Both the position numbers and the translations under genes were made by a program. Of a stretch of DNA of 10,659 nt, positions 1 through 6,476 are shown piece by piece. This DNA comes from Hydrogenophaga sp. (GTDB lineage: Bacteria; Pseudomonadota; Gammaproteobacteria; Burkholderiales; Burkholderiaceae_C). The first letter of the stretch is position 1; each line of letters begins with the position of its first letter. The stretch is from the NCBI GenBank assembly GCA_025458415.1, contig JALOSN010000016.1, positions 1 to 10,659 on the forward strand, read 5' to 3'. The notes under the pieces are model-generated. The model searched no databases, had not been told where the DNA came from, and saw only the letters and a program-made list of their open reading frames with translations.

Positions 1-1
1 C

Positions 2-667
2 CGCGCCGACCAGGCCATCGGACAGATCGCCGTCGAACTGCCGGGCGCCACCGCCGTGTTCCGCCGCCTCAAGCTGGACTTCTGCTGCGGCGGCCAGGTG
101 TCGCTGGCCGATGCCTGTGCCCGCAAGGACCTGTCGGTGGACGCGGTGGTGGCCGAACTGGCCACGCTGGATCGGCCGGTGAGTCCCGATGTGCCCGCCT
201 CGTCCGCTGCCATGATCGACCACATCCTGGAGCGCTACCACGCCGTGCACCGCGAGCAGTTGCCCGAGCTGATCCGCATGGCCCGCCGCGTGGAGGCCGT
301 GCACCGCGACCACCCCGACGTGCCCGCCGGCCTGGCCGACCACCTGGAGGACATGCAGGACGAGTTGCTGGACCACATGGCCAAGGAAGAGCAGATCCTG
401 TTCCCGATGCTGCGTGCCGGGGGCTCCCCCATGGTCCAACACCCCATCATGGCCATGCGCCACGAGCACACCAGCCATGGCGAGCAGCTCGATCGCCTGA
501 TGGCACTGTCGCACGACGCCACACCGCCGGCCGGCGCCTGCAACACCTGGCGCGCCCTCTACAGCGGCATTGCCCAGCTGCAGAACGACCTGATCAGCCA
601 CATCCACCTGGAGAACAACCTGCTGTTCCCCCGCTTCGAGCCGGACGCCAACGCGTGCTGCGCCTGA
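2..667 (+). CDS. ytfE: Iron-sulfur cluster repair di-iron protein (RIC/YtfE/ScdA), 5' end cut by window
   Basis: Family role (known): a cytoplasmic di-iron protein that repairs Fe-S clusters damaged by nitric oxide or oxidants. Seen: reading frame 2 is open from the window edge and gives 221 residues, against about 220 for E. coli YtfE, so only a few N-terminal residues are missing. The ScdA N-terminal domain is present, with the DFCCGG motif at visible residues 26-31. A hemerythrin-like four-helix region follows, with a first histidine cluster (DHILERYHAVHREQLPEL, near 218-271), a second (LDHMAKEEQILFPM, near 370-411), and a closing HIHLENNLLFPRF near 598-636. A GTG at 56 is an internal valine, not the start, because the conserved IGQIAVELPGATAVF segment lies before and across it. 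The protein ends in a double cysteine (ACCA). The stop is only 9 bases before an FNR-type box. Its position beside Fe-S ubiquinone enzymes fits a shared low-oxygen or NO context (inference). Confidence 0.93.
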   Translation, partial: RADQAIGQIAVELPGATAVFRRLKLDFCCGGQVSLADACARKDLSVDAVVAELATLDRPVSPDVPASSAAMIDHILERYHAVHREQLPELIRMARRVEAVHRDHPDVPAGLADHLEDMQDELLDHMAKEEQILFPMLRAGGSPMVQHPIMAMRHEHTSHGEQLDRLMALSHDATPPAGACNTWRALYSGIAQLQNDLISHIHLENNLLFPRFEPDANACCA

Positions 668-676
668 AGCCCTGGC

Positions 677-690
677 TTGACCTGCGTCAA
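677..690. promoter_or_regulatory. FNR/Anr/Dnr-type box 1 upstream of ubiU
   Basis: The sequence TTGAC-CTGC-GTCAA is a perfect inverted repeat matching the FNR/CRP-family consensus TTGAT-N4-ATCAA, with C/G at the inner arm position. The palindrome extends outward to 8-bp arms (674-681 and 686-693). Its centre at 683.5 would be about -66.5 relative to the transcription start inferred near 750. FNR, Anr and the NO-responsive Dnr/NnrR proteins share this site type, so the sequence alone cannot tell which one binds. Confidence 0.72.
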
Positions 691-701
691 GCCGGCCACG
701 C

Positions 702-715
702 TTGATGCAGGTCAA
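702..715. promoter_or_regulatory. FNR/Anr/Dnr-type box 2 upstream of ubiU
   Basis: TTGAT-GCAG-GTCAA carries one perfect FNR half-site and one near-perfect half-site. It is centred at 708.5, exactly 25 bp from box 1. The centre lies 29.5 bases before a -10-like hexamer at 738-743, which puts it at -41.5, the classic position for FNR activation overlapping the -35 region. In E. coli the ubiUV operon is known to be under Fnr control, which supports a real function here. Confidence 0.75.
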
Positions 716-734
716 GCGCGCCGATGCCGCGCGC

Positions 735-743
735 TGACAAGAT
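735..743 (+). promoter_or_regulatory. Putative extended -10 of the ubiU promoter
   Basis: TG-A-CAAGAT has the TGn extension plus a hexamer matching TATAAT at three positions, including the conserved A2 and T6. It is supported mainly by its position, 29.5 bases after the centre of box 2, as in FNR class II promoters. It predicts a transcription start near 750 and a leader of about 50 bases before ubiU. No separate -35 is expected in this promoter type. Confidence 0.45.
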
Positions 744-799
744 GCCGGTCCCCACGCCGGGTCCCGACCGGCCCCTCGTTCACCGCCCCGAGTTATCGC

Positions 800-1828
800 A
801 TGGACCTGCCCCAGCCATCCCCGACACCCCTGGACCTGATCTGCCCGGCAGGTAGCCTGCCGGCGCTCAAGGAAGCCGTCAACCACGGTGCCAGCGCCGT
901 CTACCTGGGCATGCGTGACGCCACCAATGCACGCAACTTCGCCGGTCTGAACTTCGACGAAGCCGCCATGGCCGCTGGCGTGTCCTACGCCCACGCGCGC
1001 GGCTGCCAGGTGTTCATGGCCCTCAACACCTATCCGCAGGCGTCCCAGCCCGAGCGCTGGCAACGCGCCATGGACCAGGCGGTCAACGTGGGCGTGGACG
1101 CCATCATCCTGGCCGACCCCGGCCTGATGCGGTATGCGAACCAGCGCCATCCGCGCCTGCGCCTGCACCTGTCGGTGCAGGGTTCGGCCACCAACCACGA
1201 CGCCATCCATTTTTACCACCGCCAGTTCGGCATCTCGCGCGCGGTGCTTCCCCGGGTGCTGTCGCTCGACCAGGTCCGCCAGGTGGTGCAGAAGACCCCG
1301 GTCGAAATCGAGGTGTTCGGCTTCGGCAGCCTGTGCGTGATGGTCGAAGGCCGTTGCGCACTCTCGTCCTACGTCACCGGCGAGTCGCCCAACACCCACG
1401 GTGTGTGCTCGCCAGCCAAGGCCGTTCGCTGGCAGGAAACGCCCCAGGGGCTGGAGTCGCGCCTGAACGGCGTGCTGATCGACCGCTACGGCCCGGGCGA
1501 AAGCGCCGGCTACCCCACCCTGTGCAAGGGGCGCTTCGACGTCGAAGACGACGAAAACTACTACGCCATCGAGGAACCGACCAGCCTCAACACGCTCACC
1601 CTGCTGCCCCAGCTGCACCAGATGGGCGTGAAGGCCATCAAGCTCGAAGGGCGCCAGCGCAGCCCGGCCTACGTGGCCCAGGTCACCCGGGTCTGGCGTG
1701 AGGCCATTGACGAGTGCATGGCACAGCCTCAGCACTACACACCACGCGGGAGCTGGATGGCCTCACTCGACCAGGTGGCCGAAGGCCAGCAGCACACGCT
1801 GGGCGCCTACCACCGTCCCTGGAAATGA
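800..1828 (+). CDS. ubiU: UbiU, O2-independent ubiquinone hydroxylation protein (U32 family)
   Basis: UbiU acts with UbiV in the cytoplasm to hydroxylate the ubiquinone ring without oxygen, and the heterodimer carries a 4Fe-4S cluster in each subunit (known for E. coli). Seen: 342 residues, collinear with E. coli UbiU (YhbU) from LICPAGSLPALKEAV (residues 13-27) to the final LGAYHRPWK. The four cluster cysteines are present at C179, C186, C203 and C242, with spacings of 7, 17 and 39 identical to E. coli C169/C176/C193/C232. Other signatures are FAFGSLC-like FGFGSLC, LSSYVTGESPN and KLEGRQRSPAYV. The frame is open back to 677, but that lies inside the FNR box and before the inferred transcription start. 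ATG 800 is therefore chosen, with a weak GAG ribosome site at 790-792. It adds about ten residues to the E. coli N-terminus. The stop is one base before ubiV, so the two are translationally coupled. Confidence 0.96.
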   Translation: MDLPQPSPTPLDLICPAGSLPALKEAVNHGASAVYLGMRDATNARNFAGLNFDEAAMAAGVSYAHARGCQVFMALNTYPQASQPERWQRAMDQAVNVGVDAIILADPGLMRYANQRHPRLRLHLSVQGSATNHDAIHFYHRQFGISRAVLPRVLSLDQVRQVVQKTPVEIEVFGFGSLCVMVEGRCALSSYVTGESPNTHGVCSPAKAVRWQETPQGLESRLNGVLIDRYGPGESAGYPTLCKGRFDVEDDENYYAIEEPTSLNTLTLLPQLHQMGVKAIKLEGRQRSPAYVAQVTRVWREAIDECMAQPQHYTPRGSWMASLDQVAEGQQHTLGAYHRPWK

Positions 1829-1829
1829 C

Positions 1830-2753
1830 ATGAAGCTTGCACTGGGTCCCCTGCAGTATTACTGGTCACGCCAGACGGTGTTCGATTTCTACGAGTCGAT
1901 CACCGACTCGGCAGTGGACATCGTCTATCTGGGTGAAGTCACCTGTTCGCGCCGACATGAACTGCGTCTGGGCGACTGGCTGGACGTGGCCCGGCTGGTG
2001 CAGGACGCGGGCAAGACCGCCATTCTCTCGACCATGGTGCTGCTGGAGTCGGGCTCCGATGTCAGCGCCATGCGCAAGGTGGCGGACAACGGCAACTTTG
2101 CTGTCGAAGCCAACGACATGGGCGCCGTCAGCGCCGTGGCCGGTCGCCTGCCGTTTGTCGCCGGACCGCACCTGAACCTCTACAACGGCCCCTCGCTCGA
2201 CTGGATGGCCTCGCTCGGTGCCCGCCGCTGGGTGGCCCCCCTGGAAATGCGGCGCGACGACCTGGCGCTGCTGCAAGCTGCGCGTCCCGCCGGTCTGCAG
2301 ACCGAGGTGTTCGTGCACGGCCGGCTGCCGCTGGCCTTTTCGGCCCGGTGTTTCACCGCACGGCACCGCAACCTGCCCAAGGACGACTGCGGCTTCAGCT
2401 GCCTCGACCACCCTGACGGCCTGATGCTCAGGACCCGGGAGCAGACCGACTTTCTGGTGCTCAACGGCATACAGACCCAGTCGGCCCGGGTGCACAGCCT
2501 GATCGACGCCTGGCACGAGCTGCAGGCCCTGGCGGTGGATGTGGCACGGATCAGCCCGCAAGCCCGCCACACGATCGAGGTGGTCAGGCTGTACGACGAC
2601 ATCCGAAACGGCCGCCGCACGCCTTCCGACGCTCGCATGGCACTGCTCCCCCTGCTGCCAGCCGCCGGACAGGGCACGGCCGACTGCAACGGCTACTGGC
2701 ACGGCAGGCCCGGGCTCGACCGGGTCGAGCCCGCGGCGCTCACCACCGCCTGA
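1830..2753 (+). CDS. ubiV: UbiV, O2-independent ubiquinone hydroxylation protein (U32 family)
   Basis: This is the partner of UbiU in oxygen-independent ring hydroxylation. Seen: 307 residues that align with E. coli UbiV (YhbV) from MKLALGPLQYYW through LPLAFSARCFTARHRNLPKDDC to TADCNGYWHGRPGL. The four 4Fe-4S ligands are present at C39, C174, C187 and C191; the last three keep the E. coli spacing (180/193/197) and C39 sits at the same position. The frame is open upstream to 1698 within ubiU. ATG 1830 is chosen because it matches the family N-terminus and has GGAA at 1821-1824 as a ribosome site. The start falls one base after the ubiU stop, and the hemolysin III gene starts five bases after its own stop. 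The C-terminus runs about 13 residues past the usual end in a short unconserved tail. Confidence 0.96.
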   Translation: MKLALGPLQYYWSRQTVFDFYESITDSAVDIVYLGEVTCSRRHELRLGDWLDVARLVQDAGKTAILSTMVLLESGSDVSAMRKVADNGNFAVEANDMGAVSAVAGRLPFVAGPHLNLYNGPSLDWMASLGARRWVAPLEMRRDDLALLQAARPAGLQTEVFVHGRLPLAFSARCFTARHRNLPKDDCGFSCLDHPDGLMLRTREQTDFLVLNGIQTQSARVHSLIDAWHELQALAVDVARISPQARHTIEVVRLYDDIRNGRRTPSDARMALLPLLPAAGQGTADCNGYWHGRPGLDRVEPAALTTA

Positions 2754-2758
2754 AGACC

Positions 2759-3376
2759 ATGATCCAGGGTGAACGCTTCAACAGCATCAGCCACCTGGTC
2801 GGGGCGGTTCTGGCCCTGGCCGCTGCGGCCTTGCTCATCACCGGCGCGTCGATCAACGGCGACCCCTGGCGCATTGTCGGATTCAGCATCTACGGCACCA
2901 TGCTGGTCGCGCTTTATGTGGCCTCCACGCTCTACCACGCGCTGCAGGGGCGCGCGAAGGCCGTGTTCCGCAAACTGGACCACTGCAGCATTTACCTGCT
3001 GATCGCCGGCAGCTACACGCCTTTTGCCCTGGTGTCCCTGCAAGGGCCCTGGGGTTGGTCCCTGCTGGGGACCGTCTGGGCCCTCGCCATCCTGGGCATT
3101 GCCCAGGAGATCTGGCTGGCCCGGGGTGCCAGGATGCTGTCGCTGGTCATCTACGTGCTCATGGGATGGCTGGCCCTGGTGGCGGTCGTACCGCTCTGGC
3201 ACGCCCTGGGACCGGACGGGTTTGCCTGGCTGGCCGCCGGCGGTGCGCTTTACACCGGCGGCATCGTCTTCTTTGCGACCGATCACAGGCTGCGCCACGG
3301 GCACGGCATCTGGCACCTGTTCGTGCTCGGCGGCAGCACCTGCCATTTCTTCACCCTGCTTTTCTACGTGGCCTGA
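2759..3376 (+). CDS. Hemolysin III family (PAQR/TrhA-type) integral membrane protein
   Basis: This is a multi-pass inner-membrane protein of the hemolysin III (YqfA/TrhA) branch of the PAQR superfamily. Its biochemical role in bacteria is not settled; E. coli YqfA has been linked to membrane lipid homeostasis. Seen: 205 residues, the usual family length, with about seven hydrophobic helices (roughly 11-31, 36-56, 77-93, 98-120, 126-147, 153-173 and 184-204). Metal-site residues typical of the family are visible: S56 and H60 in ASTLYH, D74-H75 in RKLDH, and the HxxxH pair H182/H186, followed by H196. It starts five bases after ubiV with TGAAGA just upstream and sits inside the quinone gene run, so it is probably cotranscribed. 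Why a PAQR protein accompanies UbiUV and UbiT is not known to me; a membrane role matching a lipid-soluble product is inference. Confidence 0.9.
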   Translation: MIQGERFNSISHLVGAVLALAAAALLITGASINGDPWRIVGFSIYGTMLVALYVASTLYHALQGRAKAVFRKLDHCSIYLLIAGSYTPFALVSLQGPWGWSLLGTVWALAILGIAQEIWLARGARMLSLVIYVLMGWLALVAVVPLWHALGPDGFAWLAAGGALYTGGIVFFATDHRLRHGHGIWHLFVLGGSTCHFFTLLFYVA

Positions 3377-3392
3377 GCGCCCGGCGCTACCC

Positions 3393-3884
3393 ATGAACGA
3401 CACCTCCACCCATGCCCGGCATCACACCCTGCCTTCCCCGGTGGCGACCCTCCTGTCACGCCTGCCGCCCTACCCCGGCTCGCTGCTGCTGGTCACCGGC
3501 CTGAACCTGGTGCTGGCCCGCCAGCTGCCCGACGATGTCAGACAACGGCTGCGCGGCCAGCGCGTGCGCATCCATGTGCGCGACGCGGGCCTGCGCTTCG
3601 ACTTCGTCTGGCAGGGAAGCCACTTCCAGGCCTGCCTGCCCCAAACCGACGTCCACCTCACCATCAGCGCCAGCGCCCACGACTTCGTGCGTCTGGCCCG
3701 GCGTCAGGACGACCCCGACACGCTGTTCTTCAACCGGCGCCTGTCCATGGAAGGCGACACCGAGCTTGGCCTGATGGTCAAGAACGCGCTGGATGCCATG
3801 GACCTTCCGGTCTTCAACCCGCAGTGCCTTGCACCGGGTGCCGTACTGGCCCACCTGAAACGCAAGCTCCGGCCGGCACCCTGA
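3393..3884 (+). CDS. ubiT: UbiT, SCP2-domain accessory factor of anaerobic ubiquinone synthesis
   Basis: UbiT is an SCP2 (sterol carrier protein 2) type lipid-binding protein required for anaerobic ubiquinone synthesis. It is the anaerobic counterpart of UbiJ and is thought to hold or present polyprenylated intermediates. Seen: 163 residues. The SCP2 fold covers about residues 35-137, with IHVRDAGLRFDF (60-71) matching the E. coli LSIHVRDIDLQW region. The family signature RRQDDPDTLFFNRRLSMEGDTELGLMVKNALDAMD spans residues 103-137; its core is DPDTLFF, RRL, EGDTELGL and VKN. ATG 3393 is chosen as the first methionine after the hemolysin III stop. It lacks a clear Shine-Dalgarno site and may depend on coupling across the 16-base gap. 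Downstream, its stop TGA overlaps the ribosome site of the DGC gene. Confidence 0.93.
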   Translation: MNDTSTHARHHTLPSPVATLLSRLPPYPGSLLLVTGLNLVLARQLPDDVRQRLRGQRVRIHVRDAGLRFDFVWQGSHFQACLPQTDVHLTISASAHDFVRLARRQDDPDTLFFNRRLSMEGDTELGLMVKNALDAMDLPVFNPQCLAPGAVLAHLKRKLRPAP

Positions 3885-3888
3885 GGAG
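3883..3888 (+). promoter_or_regulatory. Strong ribosome binding site for the DGC-domain gene
   Basis: GAGGAG ends six bases before ATG 3895 and overlaps the ubiT stop codon. It is the best Shine-Dalgarno match in the quinone run, suggesting the small DGC protein may be made at a higher level than its neighbours. It also fixes the start codon. Confidence 0.7.
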
Positions 3889-3894
3889 AACGCC

Positions 3895-4296
3895 ATGGAC
3901 AACACCCCCAGGCAGCAGAAGCCCGTGGTCTATTCCTGCTCCGGTTGTTCCAGCGCGGCCCAGCTGGCCAACCACGTGGCGGTGCGCCTGGACCGCAGCG
4001 GCGCGGCAGAAATGTCCTGCATCGCCGGCGTGGGTGGGGACGTGCCATCGCTGGTCAAACTGGCCAAGGCAGGTCGCCCCGTCATCGCGCTGGACGGCTG
4101 CCAGCTCGCCTGCGCCCGGCACTGTCTGGCGCGCCACGGCATCACGCCCGACCAGCACCACGAGCTGCAGCTCTACGGCGTGCGCAAGCGCCTGCACGAG
4201 GACTTCGACCCCGACCAGGCCGACATGGTGCTGATGCGGGTGCGTGCCGACATCCAGCAGCTCATGGCCTCCCGGCCGCACACCACCGATGAATGA
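3895..4296 (+). CDS. DGC-domain putative metal-binding protein
   Basis: This is a small cysteine-rich protein of the DGC family, annotated as putative zinc-binding and named for its invariant Asp-Gly-Cys. The family has no established reaction. Seen: 133 residues with YSCSGCSSAAQLAN near the start (C15, C18), SCIAGVGGD (C42), and ALDGCQLACARHC (DGC at 67-69, then C73 and C77). That is six cysteines able to bind a metal or a cluster, followed by a charged helical C-terminus. No signal peptide or membrane segment is visible, so it is expected in the cytoplasm. The last eight bases overlap the start of ubiX, which points to coupled translation and a role linked to the quinone pathway. It could serve as a metal or Fe-S handling partner for UbiU/UbiV, but this is inference from position only. 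Confidence 0.85.
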   Translation: MDNTPRQQKPVVYSCSGCSSAAQLANHVAVRLDRSGAAEMSCIAGVGGDVPSLVKLAKAGRPVIALDGCQLACARHCLARHGITPDQHHELQLYGVRKRLHEDFDPDQADMVLMRVRADIQQLMASRPHTTDE

Positions 4297-4885
4297 ACCC
4301 GATGTGCCCCGGCGCCGCGTGCTGGTGGCCATCACCGGCGCCAGCGGCGCCATCTATGGCTGGCGCCTGCTGCACGTGCTGCGCGGGACACCGGACATCG
4401 AATCCCATCTGATCGTCTCGCCCCCGGGCTGGACCACGCTGCGGCACGAACTGGACCTGGGCCCCGACGACCTGCGTCTGCTCACCGATCACCTGCACGA
4501 CGTCAACGACCTGGGCGCGGGCCCCGCCAGCGGCTCGTTCCGCTGCCATGGCATGGTGATCGCCCCCTGCTCCATGCGCAGCCTGGCCGCGGTGGCCCAT
4601 GGCCTGACGGACAACCTGATCACACGCGCTGCCGACGTCATGCTCAAGGAGCGGCGGCGCCTGGTGCTCATGTCGCGCGAGACACCGCTGCACCTGGGCC
4701 ATCTGCGCAACATGACCGCCGTCACCGAGATGGGGGGCATCGTCTGTCCGCCCATGCCGGCCTTCTACCTGCGCCCCAGGGACATCGGGGAACTGGTCGA
4801 TGCCAGCATCGCCCGCGTGCTGGACCTTCTGGAACTGCCCCACACCCTGAGCCGACGCTGGACGGGCCTGCCCCGGACCACCTGA
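4289..4885 (+). CDS. ubiX: UbiX, flavin prenyltransferase
   Basis: UbiX transfers a dimethylallyl group to FMN to form prenylated FMN, the cofactor UbiD needs. It is not itself a decarboxylase, despite older names. Seen: 198 residues, close to the roughly 190 of E. coli UbiX. The flavin-binding GASGAIYG is at residues 17-24, APCSMRSLAAVAHG at 92-105, the DNLITRAADVMLKERR helix at 108-123, SRETPL at 129-134, and the C-terminal MPAFY at 156-160. ATG 4289 is chosen over in-frame upstream codons inside the DGC gene because it leads directly into RRRVLVAITGASGA. It overlaps the previous gene by eight bases, and ubiD starts four bases after its stop, so cofactor maker and user are coupled. Confidence 0.95.
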   Translation: MNEPDVPRRRVLVAITGASGAIYGWRLLHVLRGTPDIESHLIVSPPGWTTLRHELDLGPDDLRLLTDHLHDVNDLGAGPASGSFRCHGMVIAPCSMRSLAAVAHGLTDNLITRAADVMLKERRRLVLMSRETPLHLGHLRNMTAVTEMGGIVCPPMPAFYLRPRDIGELVDASIARVLDLLELPHTLSRRWTGLPRTT

Positions 4886-4889
4886 CCCC

Positions 4890-6374
4890 ATGACCTACAG
4901 GGACCTGCGCGACTTCATCGCCCAGCTGGAAGTCGACGGACAACTGCGCCGCATCCGCGAACCCGTCTCACCCCATCTGGAGATGACCGCCCTGTGCGAC
5001 CGGGTGCTGCGCAACGGCGGCCCGGCCCTGCTGTTCGAGCAGCCCACCGGGCACACCATGCCGGTGCTGGGCAACCTGTTCGGCACCCCTGATCGCATCG
5101 CCCGCGCCATGGGGGTGGCCTCGGTCGGCGAACTGCGGCGCTTCGGCGAACTGCTGGCGCGACTCAAGGAGCCCGATGCCCCGCGTGGGCTCAAGGACAT
5201 GGCCGGTCTGGGCGCGATGGCACGTTCGCTGTGGAACATGAGCCCGGCGCTGGTGCGAAACGCCCCCTGCCAGGCGGTGGTGATCGAAGGCGATGAGGTC
5301 GACCTGCGGCAGCTGCCCATCCAGCACTGCTGGCCGGGCGACGTGGCCCCGCTGATCACCTGGGGGCTGGTGATCACGCAGGGGCCGCACAAGCCACGCC
5401 AGAACCTGGGCATCTACCGCCAGCAACTGCTCTCGCGCAACCAGCTCATCATGCGCTGGCTCGCCCACCGCGGTGGCGCGCTCGACTTCCGTGACCATGG
5501 CCGCCTGCATCCTGGAAAGCCCTACCCGGTGGCGGTGGCCATCGGCGCCGACCCGGCCACCATCCTCGGCGCGGTCACGCCCGTGCCCGACAGCCTGTCC
5601 GAATACCAGTTCGCCGGCCTGCTGCGCGGCGCACGCACCGAAGTGGCCCAGGCCATCGGCGTGCCGCTGCGCGTGCCGGCCCGGGCCGAGATCGTGCTCG
5701 AAGGTCACATCCACCCGGACCCTTCCCACACCAGCGGCTGGCAGCACGCGCTCGAAGGCCCTTACGGCGACCACACCGGCTACTACAACGAACAGGCCGA
5801 GTTCCCGGTGTTCACCGTCGAGCGCATCACCCGCCGCACCGACCCGATCTACCACTCCACCTACACCGGCAAGCCGCCCGATGAACCCGCCGTGCTGGGC
5901 ATGGCCATGAACGAGCTGTTCATTCCCCTGCTGCAGCGCCAGTTCCCCGAGATCAGCGACTTCCACCTGCCGCCCGAGGGCTGCAGCTACCGCATGGCGG
6001 TGGTCAGCATCCGCAAGGCCTACGCCGGCCACGCCCGTCGCGTCATGATGGGCATCTGGGGTCACCTGCGCCAGTTCATGTACACCAAGTTCATCGTCGT
6101 GGTCGACGACGACATCGACGTTCGCGACTGGCGCGAAGTCATCTGGGCGATCACCACCCGCATGGACCCCGCGCGAGACAGCTTCACCATCGAGCGCACA
6201 CCCATCGACTACCTGGACTTTGCCTCGCCCGAGAGTGGCCTGGGCAGCAAGATGGGGCTGGACGCCACGAACAAGTGGCCCGGCGAGACGCACAGAGAGT
6301 GGGGCCGCACCATGACCATGGACCCCGCAGCCCAGACGCGCATGGTGTCCCTGGCAGCGCGACTTGGACTCTGA
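4890..6374 (+). CDS. ubiD: UbiD, 4-hydroxy-3-polyprenylbenzoate decarboxylase
   Basis: UbiD removes the carboxyl group of 4-hydroxy-3-polyprenylbenzoate, an early step of ubiquinone synthesis, using prenylated FMN from UbiX. Seen: 494 residues against 497 for E. coli UbiD, so the length fits the ubiquinone enzyme. The N-terminus MTYRDLRDFIAQLE is typical. Active-site segments include NLGIYRQQL with R177, the H202-containing RDHGR segment, and LEGPYGDHTGYYN with E289 and D293, matching the conserved Arg/Glu/Asp set. Further family blocks are VFTVERITRR, HSTYTGKPPDEPAVLG and the C-terminal DATNKWPGE. ATG 4890 is the only sensible start. Broader UbiD-family aromatic acid decarboxylases exist, but the length and the ubiUVT neighbours favour the ubiquinone role. 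It appears to be the last gene of the operon; a 164-base gap with a new promoter follows. Confidence 0.95.
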   Translation: MTYRDLRDFIAQLEVDGQLRRIREPVSPHLEMTALCDRVLRNGGPALLFEQPTGHTMPVLGNLFGTPDRIARAMGVASVGELRRFGELLARLKEPDAPRGLKDMAGLGAMARSLWNMSPALVRNAPCQAVVIEGDEVDLRQLPIQHCWPGDVAPLITWGLVITQGPHKPRQNLGIYRQQLLSRNQLIMRWLAHRGGALDFRDHGRLHPGKPYPVAVAIGADPATILGAVTPVPDSLSEYQFAGLLRGARTEVAQAIGVPLRVPARAEIVLEGHIHPDPSHTSGWQHALEGPYGDHTGYYNEQAEFPVFTVERITRRTDPIYHSTYTGKPPDEPAVLGMAMNELFIPLLQRQFPEISDFHLPPEGCSYRMAVVSIRKAYAGHARRVMMGIWGHLRQFMYTKFIVVVDDDIDVRDWREVIWAITTRMDPARDSFTIERTPIDYLDFASPESGLGSKMGLDATNKWPGETHREWGRTMTMDPAAQTRMVSLAARLGL

Positions 6375-6415
6375 AGCCACGGACAACACGCCATCGAGCG
6401 CGTGGCACGTACCGT

Positions 6416-6429
6416 TTGCGCCAGATCAA
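6416..6429. promoter_or_regulatory. Degenerate FNR-type box, upstream member of the second pair
   Basis: TTGCG-CCAG-ATCAA has a perfect right half-site (ATCAA) and a left half matching TTG only. On its own it would be weak. It is listed because its centre (6422.5) lies exactly 25 bp before the centre of a perfect box, the same spacing as at the ubiU promoter. Confidence 0.4.
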
Positions 6430-6440
6430 GACATGCGCGC

Positions 6441-6454
6441 TTGACCCACGTCAA
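6441..6454. promoter_or_regulatory. FNR/Anr/Dnr-type box upstream of the radical SAM gene
   Basis: TTGAC-CCAC-GTCAA is a perfect 5-bp inverted repeat around four bases, with the same half-sites as box 1 at the ubiU promoter. It is centred at 6447.5, 29.5 bases before TAAGGT at 6477-6482, so it falls at -41.5 from a predicted start near 6489. It suggests that the radical SAM unit has its own low-oxygen or NO-responsive promoter. Confidence 0.7.
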
Positions 6455-6476
6455 AGGTGGGCAGTCCGGCCAGGAC

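Larger units (their letters stand above)
675..717. repeat. Long inverted repeat made by the two FNR-type boxes
   Basis: Box 2 is an inverted near-copy of box 1. The arm at 676-691 pairs with 701-716 over 16 positions (15 Watson-Crick and one G-T), and 675 pairs with 717. The loop at 692-700 is 9 bases. In RNA the pairing would be continuous because the mismatch becomes G-U. The structure could end or attenuate transcripts reading through from the iron-sulfur repair gene, although no T tract follows. It could also simply reflect duplication of a regulator site. Confidence 0.7.

Noticed and set aside
677..799. N-terminal extension of UbiU back to 677
   Set aside because: The added residues have no match to UbiU, and the stretch holds the FNR-type boxes and -10 element, so it should lie upstream of or within the leader.
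4890..6374. UbiD as a non-quinone aromatic acid decarboxylase
   Set aside because: Length and N-terminus match the ubiquinone enzyme, and it is coupled to ubiX within a ubiUVT run, so the quinone role is the simpler reading.
4968..6389. Minus-strand open frame of 473 codons opposite ubiD
   Set aside because: It is antisense to a full-length, well-conserved UbiD and has low-complexity composition (many Gly, Val, His, Ala) and no recognisable domain.
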